Assembly (NCBI GenBank): GCA_027016675.1
Contig: JALUSH010000169.1
Coordinates: 1 to 9,829, forward strand
Reading direction: 5' to 3'
DNA: 9,829 nucleotides
Origin: Thermodesulfovibrio sp.
GTDB taxonomy: Bacteria > Nitrospirota > Thermodesulfovibrionia > Thermodesulfovibrionales > JdFR-85
Of this stretch, positions 1-6,610 are shown piece by piece; within the stretch, counting starts at the first letter, position 1, and the number at the start of each line of letters is the position of its first letter. The translations under genes and the position numbers were made by a program. The notes below the pieces were generated by a model that saw only the letters and a list, made by a program, of their open reading frames with translations, had not been told where the DNA came from and made no database searches.

Positions 1-1
1 C

Positions 2-1876
2 CCTTATGGAGCCATGCTTGAACTTTTAAACAAGCTCAGAGGGAAGCTCCTGCCAGGACTGCATCTGGAACCTCCACGTTCAGTACATAGCAGGTTGCTT
101 TACCTCAAGTATGTAGTTTTTTTCATTATTGTGGCAGTCTCTTTTTACAGTTTTATTCTCTCGGAGTATCTCACAGAGGTGGAACCCTTCAGGACATTCG
201 TTCTCAAGATGCACAGGCAGTGGTATTTCAACCTTTACTTCCTGATTCTCACACTGGCGTCTGTGATAGTTTACAGGGCATTCTGCAGATACCTCTGCCC
301 ACTTGGTGGAGCACTTGCTCTACCCTCTGTACTGCAGGTGATACCCTTTGTGAAACTAAAACGTTATGAATTATGCGGCACCTGCAGGATATGCGAAAAA
401 CAGTGTCCCTACAACGTAATAAGGCCAGACGGGAGCATAAAAACATCAGAGTGTCTGTACTGTCTGGACTGTCAGATGAACTACCATGATGAACAGATAT
501 GTCCTGCATTGAAGAAAAAGAAAAAAGAGAAAGATCGTGTAACCGGTGAGATTAATCTCAGCACAGTAGCTGCTATGTTCGTTCTGATAGTGCTTTTCCT
601 TCCTCCCCTTTCCTGGGCAAAGACCCTTGTGGTAGGAGGTGAATATAAATATAAAACAATAACAGAGTCGCTTAAACAGGCCTCTGCAGGGGATACTATA
701 AAAGTAATGCCAGGTATTTATAAGGAGAGATTCAAAGTTGATAAACCTGTACAACTAAAGGGAGTGGATTATCCAAGAATCATTGCCAAGAGGGGCAACA
801 TCATTGAGGTGACAGCCTCAAAGGTGGTAATCGAGGGATTCGAGTTTGGCTATGAGAGCTCGGACCTCTCACGAACTGATACGGTAATTTATATCCACAA
901 GGGAGTAAGCTCTGTAGTGGTCAGGAATAACAGGATGGAGGGGGTAATGTTTGGGGTATGGAATATTGAGGGTAAAGATATCCTGATTGAGGGCAACAGA
1001 ATCACCGGGCTGAAGAACCTGGACAGGGAACAGCGAGGGAATTGTATAAACCTGACAGGCTCCGAGAGGGTGCAAGTGGTGAGAAACCATCTGAACTACT
1101 GTCGTGACGGAATATACATGGAGGTCTGTCATGACTCAGAGGTGATAGGCAATGAGATCAGACACTCTCGATATTCCATACACACCATGTGGGTAGACAG
1201 AGGCAAATTCAATGGTAACCATGCCATCGGTAATCTTGTAGGACTTGCAATAATGTACACAAAACACTCTGAAGTAAAGGGCAATCTTGCAGCCGGCAAC
1301 CAGACCCATGGATTGCTCCTCCTGCAGGCTGTCAGGACTGATATATCAGACAATATCCTTACAGGCAATACCAAAGGCATGTTCCTCTACAACTCTGTAT
1401 TGAACAGGGTCTCATCCAATCTGGTCATGAACAATCAGGTGGGTATCCACAACTGGGGTGGTTCTGAGGACAATGAAATCACAGGCAACACGGTGATCAA
1501 CAATGAGATACAGGTGAAATATGTATCCAGTCGGGATCAGTACTGGGATGGTAACTACTGGAGTGACTACTTGGGCTGGGATATGACAGGTGACGGCATT
1601 GGTGATGTACCCTATGAATCCAACACTGTGGTGGACTATATACTCTGGCGATACCCCGTACTGAAGGTGCTTTATACAAGTCCCTCACTGCAGATGCTCT
1701 GGCTGATGGAAAAACAGTTTCCAGTAATTGATGTCCCTAAGGTTGTGGACAGAAAGCCACTGATGAGGGCACTTCATTCTGACTGGAAAATGTTATCCCG
1801 GAAATACCCCTATTCACCTGAACGGTATTATGGTGAAATCAAGAAACTGCCCCATCTGCCCGGAGGTGTATACTGA
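2..1876 (+). CDS. NosR-like iron-sulfur membrane protein fused to NosD (5' partial)
   Basis: The frame is open to the window edge (first in-window residues PYGA), matching the CPxGA motif of the NosR/NapH membrane domain, so the true start is upstream and the ATG at 14 is internal. Counting from that ATG: membrane segments about 32-50 and 72-88, second FCRYLCPLGG motif at 90-99, then two [4Fe-4S] motifs, C121/C124/C127/C131 and C147/C150/C153/C163, as in the NosR C-terminus. A lysine-rich linker (167-173) leads to a further hydrophobic segment (184-202, ending SWA), and then to a full NosD: parallel beta-helix repeats about 220-500 and the typical NosD ending NYWSDYLGWD, GDGIGD, LWRYP. NosR-type proteins pass electrons across the membrane to N2O reductase; NosD is a periplasmic factor for assembling its copper site with NosFY. 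The two are normally separate genes, so the fusion is unusual. TGA stop overlaps the next ATG by one base. Confidence 0.85.
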   Translation, partial: PYGAMLELLNKLRGKLLPGLHLEPPRSVHSRLLYLKYVVFFIIVAVSFYSFILSEYLTEVEPFRTFVLKMHRQWYFNLYFLILTLASVIVYRAFCRYLCPLGGALALPSVLQVIPFVKLKRYELCGTCRICEKQCPYNVIRPDGSIKTSECLYCLDCQMNYHDEQICPALKKKKKEKDRVTGEINLSTVAAMFVLIVLFLPPLSWAKTLVVGGEYKYKTITESLKQASAGDTIKVMPGIYKERFKVDKPVQLKGVDYPRIIAKRGNIIEVTASKVVIEGFEFGYESSDLSRTDTVIYIHKGVSSVVVRNNRMEGVMFGVWNIEGKDILIEGNRITGLKNLDREQRGNCINLTGSERVQVVRNHLNYCRDGIYMEVCHDSEVIGNEIRHSRYSIHTMWVDRGKFNGNHAIGNLVGLAIMYTKHSEVKGNLAAGNQTHGLLLLQAVRTDISDNILTGNTKGMFLYNSVLNRVSSNLVMNNQVGIHNWGGSEDNEITGNTVINNEIQVKYVSSRDQYWDGNYWSDYLGWDMTGDGIGDVPYESNTVVDYILWRYPVLKVLYTSPSLQMLWLMEKQFPVIDVPKVVDRKPLMRALHSDWKMLSRKYPYSPERYYGEIKKLPHLPGGVY

Positions 1877-2763
1877 TGCTAACCCTTGAAGGCATTACAA
1901 AATATTACAAGGAACTCAAAGCAGTGGAAGGGGTCTCCTTCACTGTCAGACAGGGAGAGTTTCTCGGTCTGGTGGGGCCCAATGGTTCTGGAAAATCCAC
2001 ACTTATGCGGATAATGCTTGGTATTGTAAATCCAACCTCCGGCAGGGTTCTTTTCAATGGACAACCCCTGAATGAAGTGAGCTGGAGAGAATTGAGAAGA
2101 CGGATTGGTTATATGCCTGAGAGGGTCTCCTTCTATGACAATCTTACCGGCATCGAGACACTCCGGCTTTTTGCACGTGTAAAGAGATCCACAGTGGATG
2201 AAACCATTGAAAGGATATTACCGCGCCGGGTACTTGAAAGGAAGGTGGGTAGTTATTCAAAGGGTATGAGACAAAGACTCAATCTGATCCAGGCCCTTCT
2301 TGCTGCACCTGAAATACTCATCCTGGATGAACCCACATCCGGCCTTGATCCCATGGGAATAGCAGAGTTCTACAGCATACTGGATGAAATAAGACAGGAA
2401 AGGCTTCTCACAGTAGTACTCTCCTCACATATACTTGCCGAAGTTGAGGACCGGGCTGACCGTGTAGCAATAATGAAAGATGGTAATCTCAAGGCAATAG
2501 GAAGCCTGAGAACTCTTTACAGGGAGCTTGAGCTTCCTCTGAAGGTCTTTATAACCCTGAAGGAGAAGGACCCCCTGATTGAACATTTATTAGACATGGA
2601 AGGTGCCACCGGACTCACTTACAAAAACGGGTATCTCATCGCCAATGTACCACCAGATAACAAGATGAAGGTACTTAGTTCACTCATGGAAAAGAAGGAC
2701 CGTTTTGAAGATATCACGATAACCGAACCAAGTCTTGAGGAGGTGTTCTTTGGTATTCACTGA
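1876..2763 (+). CDS. nosF: NosF-like ABC transporter ATP-binding protein
   Basis: This is the cytoplasmic ATPase of the NosDFY copper-site maturation complex; in the known system it works with NosY to drive NosD. Visible motifs: Walker A GPNGSGKST at residues 34-42, signature YSKGMRQRL at 126-134, Walker B ILILDEP at 146-152 followed by the D-loop SGLD, and the switch histidine H184. At the Q-loop the chain reads GYMPE, with Glu where many ABC proteins have Gln; I recall this as common in NosF but could not check it. A C-terminal domain of about 80 residues follows the ATPase core, as in other ABC-2 type ATPases. The ATG overlaps the stop of the NosR-NosD gene (TGATG), with an AGGAGGT-like site at 1862-1867. 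Its end overlaps the nosY start, so the three genes are translationally coupled. NosF is chosen over a generic ABC-2 ATPase because of the NosD and NosY neighbours. Confidence 0.9.
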   Translation: MLTLEGITKYYKELKAVEGVSFTVRQGEFLGLVGPNGSGKSTLMRIMLGIVNPTSGRVLFNGQPLNEVSWRELRRRIGYMPERVSFYDNLTGIETLRLFARVKRSTVDETIERILPRRVLERKVGSYSKGMRQRLNLIQALLAAPEILILDEPTSGLDPMGIAEFYSILDEIRQERLLTVVLSSHILAEVEDRADRVAIMKDGNLKAIGSLRTLYRELELPLKVFITLKEKDPLIEHLLDMEGATGLTYKNGYLIANVPPDNKMKVLSSLMEKKDRFEDITITEPSLEEVFFGIH

Positions 2764-3580
2764 GGCATCAAGGGCAATAGCCTGGAAGGAACTAATAGAT
2801 AAACTGAGGAACAGATGGGTGATCATCGTGGGTCTCACATTCATGCTATTCACACTGAGTATAGCCTATTTAGGTGCGGCTCCTGCTGGTCTGACAGGTT
2901 TCAAACGGATTGATACTACAGTGGCCAGTCTGACAAGCCTTGTCACTTTCTTTATACCACTAATGTCACTTACACTGGGAGGCGGAATAATTGCAGAGGA
3001 AAGAGAAAGGGGAACTCTGGAGATATTTCTTGCCTCTCCTGTGTCAGCCATGGAGTTCATTGGAGGAAAATTCTCGGGTCTGCTCATGGCTCTTGCAATC
3101 GCCCTTGTAGCAGGCCTGGGGCTTGCTGGCGGTATGCTTGCACTGAAGTCTGGTATTGAAACATTGTGGATTTTTGCCAGATTTGTATTCAACTCCCTTG
3201 TGTTGAGTATCATTTTTCTGAGCATCTCTTTCTTCATATCAATAGCCTTTTACGAGAGAACAAAGGTCATAGCACTCACGGTTTTTCTCTGGCTCTTTTA
3301 TACAATCCTCTACGACCTTGGACTCATTGGTGTGGTTCTGCTAACCAAGGGAGAGATAGGCATTAATCTCTTTTCTGCACTTCTTCTGCTTAACCCTGTG
3401 GATGTCTACAGGCTTTTGAACTTTATCAGTATAGGAGAGTTCAAGATCGTAGTAGGACTTGCGTCTGTAGAGTTTTCAGGATACATAAATACGCCCATAC
3501 TGTTGTTAATAGCCCTACTGTGGACAGTAATTCCCCTTGGTGGAGGCTACCTGCTTTTTAAAAGGAGATACTATGAATAA
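2750..3580 (+). CDS. nosY: NosY-like ABC-2 permease
   Basis: This is the membrane subunit paired with NosF. The chain is about 276 residues with roughly six hydrophobic segments, and carries the NosY/ABC-2 signature GGGIIAEERERGTLEIFLASP after the second membrane segment. The best start is TTG at 2750: AGGAGG at 2738-2743 lies 6 bases upstream, and the resulting N-terminus (MVFTEASRAIAWKEL) resembles NosY proteins, which open with an amphipathic 'A.KE..D..R.R' stretch. A longer version from TTG 2735 would start inside that ribosome binding site. It overlaps nosF by 14 bases. In the known Nos complex NosY couples ATP hydrolysis to conformational change in NosD for copper loading. The TAA stop lies just upstream of the next gene's ribosome binding site. 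Confidence 0.88.
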   Translation: MVFTEASRAIAWKELIDKLRNRWVIIVGLTFMLFTLSIAYLGAAPAGLTGFKRIDTTVASLTSLVTFFIPLMSLTLGGGIIAEERERGTLEIFLASPVSAMEFIGGKFSGLLMALAIALVAGLGLAGGMLALKSGIETLWIFARFVFNSLVLSIIFLSISFFISIAFYERTKVIALTVFLWLFYTILYDLGLIGVVLLTKGEIGINLFSALLLLNPVDVYRLLNFISIGEFKIVVGLASVEFSGYINTPILLLIALLWTVIPLGGGYLLFKRRYYE

Positions 3581-3605
3581 CAACTTCAGAAATGGAGGAG
3601 TAGAG

Positions 3606-5072
3606 ATGAAAAAGAGGCTTGTGCTTATTATGACAATGGTTATTATTTTCCTCATAACAAGTCTTGTTATGGTTTACGAAAAAGGGGAGGCAAACAATGG
3701 TGCAACACTAAAGGGAACAGTGCTCTTCAAGGGCACAAAACCAGCAGACGAAACCATAAAGATAGAGAGGGATGAGGATGTCTGCGGTGAAACCCAGCAT
3801 GCTGAGAAGTATCTGATTAATAACGGAAGAGTAAAGAATGTGGTTGTCTGGCTCGAGGGTGTAAAAGAAGTAACCCAACTCCCCAGCAGAGATGTAGAAT
3901 TGACAATATCAGGTTGCAGGATTACTCCTCTGGTAAGTGTCGGATTTGTGGGAAGCAGATACCGGATAAGAAATGATGACCCCATACTACATACCATCCA
4001 GTTGAAGCTGGGTCTGGGTTATCACAAAAAGGTCTCGGACAGACCTCTTGCCTATGGAGCAACCATCTATAACATAGCCCTACCTGAAAAGGGTATGGAG
4101 GTGGTGAAAACAATAAAACGGTTCCATCGTTACAGAGACAAGACAGGTTATATAAGGGTTACCTCCAACACCCACCCATGGATGAGAGGATTTATATTCG
4201 TTTTTGATCATCCCTATGCCGCTGTGACAGACAACAACGGCAACTTTACAATAGAAAATATCCCACCAGGTGAGTATCTGCTCAGGCTCTGGCATGAAGG
4301 ATTTGGAATGAAAGAGATGAAAATCAAACTTGAACCTTCAGAGACAAGACAGTTGGAGATAGACCTCTCCAGTAAAGGAAGGTTCACATCCTCAGAGGTG
4401 GAACCTTCGGTAAGATTTCTGGAAAAAAGGTATAACTTTGGTTCAATAACTGCAGGGAAGTCTGTGAGTCATGATTTTAGGTTTGTAAATGAAGGCAGTG
4501 GCGTACTGAAGATCAAGGCACTCATACCTGCCTGAAGGGCCTGCACCTCTGCCTCTGCCAGTTCGGTAGAGATAGCACCTGGCTCTGAAGGAGCTGTCAC
4601 AGTGACTTATAACTCCGGTAATGATCCGGTTCTGAAGCCAGGTGAAGATGTACTGAAGAGCGTTGAGGTATGGACTAATGATCCCAGAAGAAAGATGATA
4701 ATCCTTGCCCTGCAGGGCAGGGTAGAGGCTGCTGCAGGCCCCAGGATTGAGTTCAGAGATACTGTCTATGACTTCGGCAGTGTGAATGAGGGAGAGATTG
4801 TAGGCCATGACTTTATCTTTACCAACAGGGGTAAGAACACGCTCAGGATTGAAAAGATTATACCTTCATGAAAAAGGTCCTCTGTCTCTGTCAGTTCGAC
4901 AGAGATACCAGCAGGTTCTGAAGGGAGTATCAGTGTGAAAGTAAACACATCAGGAATGTCTGGCAGAATCAGCAAGACTTTTGATGTAAGGACCAATGAC
5001 CCTGCAAATCCTTCTGTGGTGCTGCTGGTGTATGGAATCGTGAAAGAAAAGGGGAAAGGGAATGCTCAGTAG
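3606..5072 (+). CDS. Putative selenoprotein: blue-copper-like domain plus two DUF1573-like domains, two in-frame UGA (Sec) codons
   Basis: Read through two in-frame TGAs (4533-4535, 4869-4871), this gives 488 residues ending at TAG 5070-5072. ATG 3606 is the start: GGAGGAG at 3594-3600 precedes it, and MKKR plus a hydrophobic stretch to residue 23 forms a signal peptide or anchor. Residues 33-255 resemble the secreted cupredoxin/carboxypeptidase-regulatory-like protein at 6611 (shared C60, C104, H129, H190-PWM, HPY and PPG motifs), but the expected copper Cys is Ser187. Residues 269-373 and 378-481 are two DUF1573-like beta domains (NFG/DFG, TNDP, PG motifs). At the place of that family's CGC(T) motif stand U310-R-A-C313 in the first and U422-K-R-S in the second. 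Each TGA is followed by a SECIS-like hairpin. Without readthrough the frame would stop inside the first domain. It overlaps the next gene by 11 bases. Function is unknown; a redox or metal-binding role is inferred. Alternatives (pseudogene, split genes) fit poorly. Confidence 0.82.
4533..4535 (+). other. In-frame UGA, predicted selenocysteine U310
   Basis: The TGA lies in frame with ATG 3606, and coding similarity to DUF1573 continues directly after it (ACTSAS, then IAPGSEG about 12 residues on, as in the family). It creates U-R-A-C, a UxxC pair of the kind common in redox selenoproteins. The Cys keeps the place of the second Cys of the family's CGCT motif. Confidence 0.82.
4536..4586 (+). 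promoter_or_regulatory. Bacterial SECIS-like element 1
   Basis: The core hairpin is 4553-4559 (CTCTGCC) paired with 4565-4571 (GGTAGAG), seven pairs including one G-U, closed by the loop AGTTC (4560-4564). It starts 17 bases after the TGA. The loop carries the G and U expected of SelB-binding bacterial SECIS loops, with the G 26 bases after the TGA. AGGGCC (4536-4541) can also pair with GGCTCT (4581-4586) as an outer stem. The element lies within coding sequence. Confidence 0.75.
4869..4871 (+). other. In-frame UGA, predicted selenocysteine U422
   Basis: The second in-frame TGA sits at the equivalent point of the second DUF1573-like repeat, after IIPS (first repeat: LIPA). It gives U-K-R-S, so no Cys lies three residues on; by distance to the following PAG turn it matches the first Cys of the family's CGC motif. 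The second repeat has no cysteine at all. Homology continues after the TGA (VSSTEIPAGSEG against ASSVEIAPGSEG in repeat one). Confidence 0.8.
4872..4909 (+). promoter_or_regulatory. Bacterial SECIS-like element 2
   Basis: The core hairpin is 4886-4892 (CTCTGTC) paired perfectly with 4898-4904 (GACAGAG) around the same AGTTC loop (4893-4897). It can extend by U4885-A4905, G4884-U4906 and U4883-A4907. It begins 14 bases after the TGA, one codon closer than element 1. Against element 1, one stem pair changes from C-G to U-A and another from G-U to G-C, so pairing is conserved while sequence varies. Confidence 0.78.
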
Positions 5073-6066
5073 AAGAGGCTTCTTAAAGAGTTCTTTCTTG
5101 CTTGCAGGCTATGCCCTCACAGGGCTCAATACTATATCGCTGGCATCGGACATTAAAGACACTGATGTAAGGTCAGTAACCCTGGAGATAACCTACACCA
5201 CAGAGATTCTCAGGCCACCAAAACAGAAGGGTATCGATATATGGATCCCTCTGCCGCAGACTGATATGGAACAGGAGATCTCATCACTGGTGATTGATTC
5301 ACCTGTGAAGTACAGCACAGAGGAGTCAGGCCAGAACAGGATGGTTTATCTGAGGGCAGACAGATTCAATGAAGGTGACAGGGTAAGCATCCACTATACA
5401 CTCAGGAGGAAGGCTACCGGAACAATAACCATTCCAGATGTAATACCTCAGCAGTATCTGAAGCCCTCTGAGTGGGAACGGTGGGACAGCAATATCACAG
5501 CCTTTGTTGACAGAGTGGTAGGAAAGGAGAAAAATCCCATCAGGATAGGAAGACTGCTCTATGACGCAATTATTGACAGAAGCACCTATGTCCATAAGGT
5601 ATGTGGCAGGGGTGTTAGCACGCTATTCTTTGAAGAGAAGGTGGGCAGGTGTGATGAATTCCATGCCCTCTTCAGGAGCATGATGATGTATAAAGGAATA
5701 CCTGTCAGGTGGGAGCAGGGAGTTGCATTACCCTATCCCAGCCGGATCAAAAAGGAAGGTGAATTCGAGGCTGACTGTATCAATGCCCATAGCTGGGTAC
5801 GGTTTTACACAGGCAATGGCAGGTGGTTTCCAGTGGATGTCTCGGAAGCAAAGAGACGACCTGATCTTCGTGACTACTATTTCGGCAGACTTGTACCCAA
5901 CAGGATGAAGGTCTCCACAGGCAGAGGAATCATGCTAAGTCCGAAACAGGAGGGTATTATCAACACCTTTGCATATACTTACATGGAGGCAGGCGGACTG
6001 CCTGCAATCTATGGACACAATTACAAGAACACAATCAGATATAAACTACTGGATATGGAGGTATAG
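5062..6066 (+). CDS. Tat-exported transglutaminase-like protein
   Basis: This 334-residue protein opens with a twin-arginine signal, SRRGFLK at residues 3-9, then a hydrophobic stretch to about residue 28, so it is probably exported folded. The C-terminal half is a transglutaminase-like (papain-fold) domain with the expected Cys-His-Asp triad: C197 in GRCDEFHALFR, H243 in NAHSWVRFY and D259 in WFPVDVSEA. The N-terminal 30-135 region looks like the beta-rich domain often placed before such folds. Family members may be proteases, cross-linkers or non-catalytic; the substrate cannot be told here. The ATG (5062) overlaps the 3' end of the predicted selenoprotein by 11 bases, with GGGGAAAGGG just upstream as a weak ribosome site, suggesting coupled expression. 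A role in processing or maturing a periplasmic protein of the same operon is inference. Confidence 0.82.
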   Translation: MLSRRGFLKSSFLLAGYALTGLNTISLASDIKDTDVRSVTLEITYTTEILRPPKQKGIDIWIPLPQTDMEQEISSLVIDSPVKYSTEESGQNRMVYLRADRFNEGDRVSIHYTLRRKATGTITIPDVIPQQYLKPSEWERWDSNITAFVDRVVGKEKNPIRIGRLLYDAIIDRSTYVHKVCGRGVSTLFFEEKVGRCDEFHALFRSMMMYKGIPVRWEQGVALPYPSRIKKEGEFEADCINAHSWVRFYTGNGRWFPVDVSEAKRRPDLRDYYFGRLVPNRMKVSTGRGIMLSPKQEGIINTFAYTYMEAGGLPAIYGHNYKNTIRYKLLDMEV

Positions 6067-6070
6067 GAAG

Positions 6071-6562
6071 GTGTACAGACTGGCCTGTATGCTTTTAATG
6101 GTCTTCAGCGCAACAACAGCGATTGCCTCTGAATCATTACTGGTGGGCAAAGTTGTACCAACCTTCAGGCTGCCTGATGAGACTAACAGGGAGGTAGATT
6201 TCGGTGTGTTCATAGATAGACCGACCATCATTTACTTCACCGAGAATTCCTGTCACTATTGTACCCAGATCATAGCACTCCTTAAAAGGGCAGAGGCTAA
6301 ATTCGGAAAGGACAATCTCAGGATCATAGGCATTAATGTGATGGCACGTGATTATAAGCTGGTTAAGGCATACAAGGAAGAACTCGGATTCACATTCCCC
6401 ATGTTTGCAGGCAACAGGTACGATGTCCTGAAAACCTACAGGATCAACTATGTGCCTGTGCTGGTGTTCGTGGACTCCAGAAGGATTATAAGAAAGGTGG
6501 TGGGACATTACATGCTTGAGCCAGAGTTGCATCAGACAATAAGGGAAATTCTGCAAAGATAA
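6071..6562 (+). CDS. Secreted TlpA/ResA-like thioredoxin-fold protein
   Basis: This 163-residue protein starts with an apparent signal peptide (residues 1-20, cleavage likely after AIA). It has the AhpC/TSA-Redoxin layout: FRLPD near residue 32, a redox-active C61-H-Y-C64 after the first core strand (TIIYFTENS), and the cis-proline P129 in NYVPVLVFVD. The best start is GTG 6071, which has GGAGG at 6057-6061 and sits 4 bases after the previous stop. An ATG at 5969 in the same frame would lie deep in the upstream gene and bury the signal sequence; ATG 6089 is a less likely alternative. TlpA/ResA/Sco-like proteins reduce disulfides outside the cytoplasm for cytochrome c or copper-centre assembly. 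Next to the predicted selenoprotein, it is a candidate to keep its Sec/Cys pair reduced; that link is inferred. Confidence 0.82.
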   Translation: MYRLACMLLMVFSATTAIASESLLVGKVVPTFRLPDETNREVDFGVFIDRPTIIYFTENSCHYCTQIIALLKRAEAKFGKDNLRIIGINVMARDYKLVKAYKEELGFTFPMFAGNRYDVLKTYRINYVPVLVFVDSRRIIRKVVGHYMLEPELHQTIREILQR

Positions 6563-6577
6563 GGGCAGCTTTGCCCT
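6562..6577 (+). promoter_or_regulatory. Small intergenic hairpin
   Basis: In the 48-base gap after the redoxin gene, AGGGCA and TGCCCT pair around a GCTT loop. No U-run follows, so it does not look like an intrinsic terminator. It may be a processing or stability element, or chance. Confidence 0.25.
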
Positions 6578-6610
6578 GAATTAAACTTTAAAATTCAAAG
6601 GAGGTATAAG

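Larger units (their letters stand above)
4410..4724 (+). repeat. DUF1573-like coding repeat 1
   Basis: This is the first of two tandem homologous domains inside the predicted selenoprotein. Shared landmarks are YNFG, SHDFRFVNEG, LKIKALIPA-U, IAPGSEG and TNDP. The two copies are most alike in DNA around the SECIS hairpins (4549-4593 against 4881-4926). Confidence 0.75.
4737..5045 (+). repeat. DUF1573-like coding repeat 2
   Basis: This is the second tandem domain, with landmarks YDFG, GHDFIFTNRG, LRIEKIIPS-U, IPAGSEG and TNDP in the same order and spacing as repeat 1. It has diverged over most of its length, so the duplication is not recent. It lacks any cysteine. Confidence 0.75.

Noticed and set aside
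14..16. ATG 14 as the true start of the first gene
   Set aside because: In-frame residues upstream (PYGA) match the NosR/NapH CPxGA motif and no ribosome site is visible, so the gene begins before the window.
3573..3605. ATG 3573 as the start of the selenoprotein gene
   Set aside because: It has a usable AAGGAG site, but ATG 3606 has a stronger GGAGGAG and gives a clean MKKR signal peptide.
4602..4871. A separate small gene from GTG 4602 with AAGGAG eight bases upstream
   Set aside because: It would start in the middle of a DUF1573 domain and end at the Sec site of the next. The AAGGAG codes for conserved Glu-Gly and recurs in the second repeat.
4533..4871. Pseudogene decay or TGA read as Trp/Gly
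   Set aside because: Only two stops, both TGA and both at the homologous Cys site with SECIS-like hairpins; the rest of the frame is clean. TGA ends other genes here, so the code is standard.
6563..6610. Internal promoter or terminator in the gap before the 6611 gene
   Set aside because: The AT-rich stretch has no -35/-10 pair at proper spacing, and the hairpin has no U-tract.
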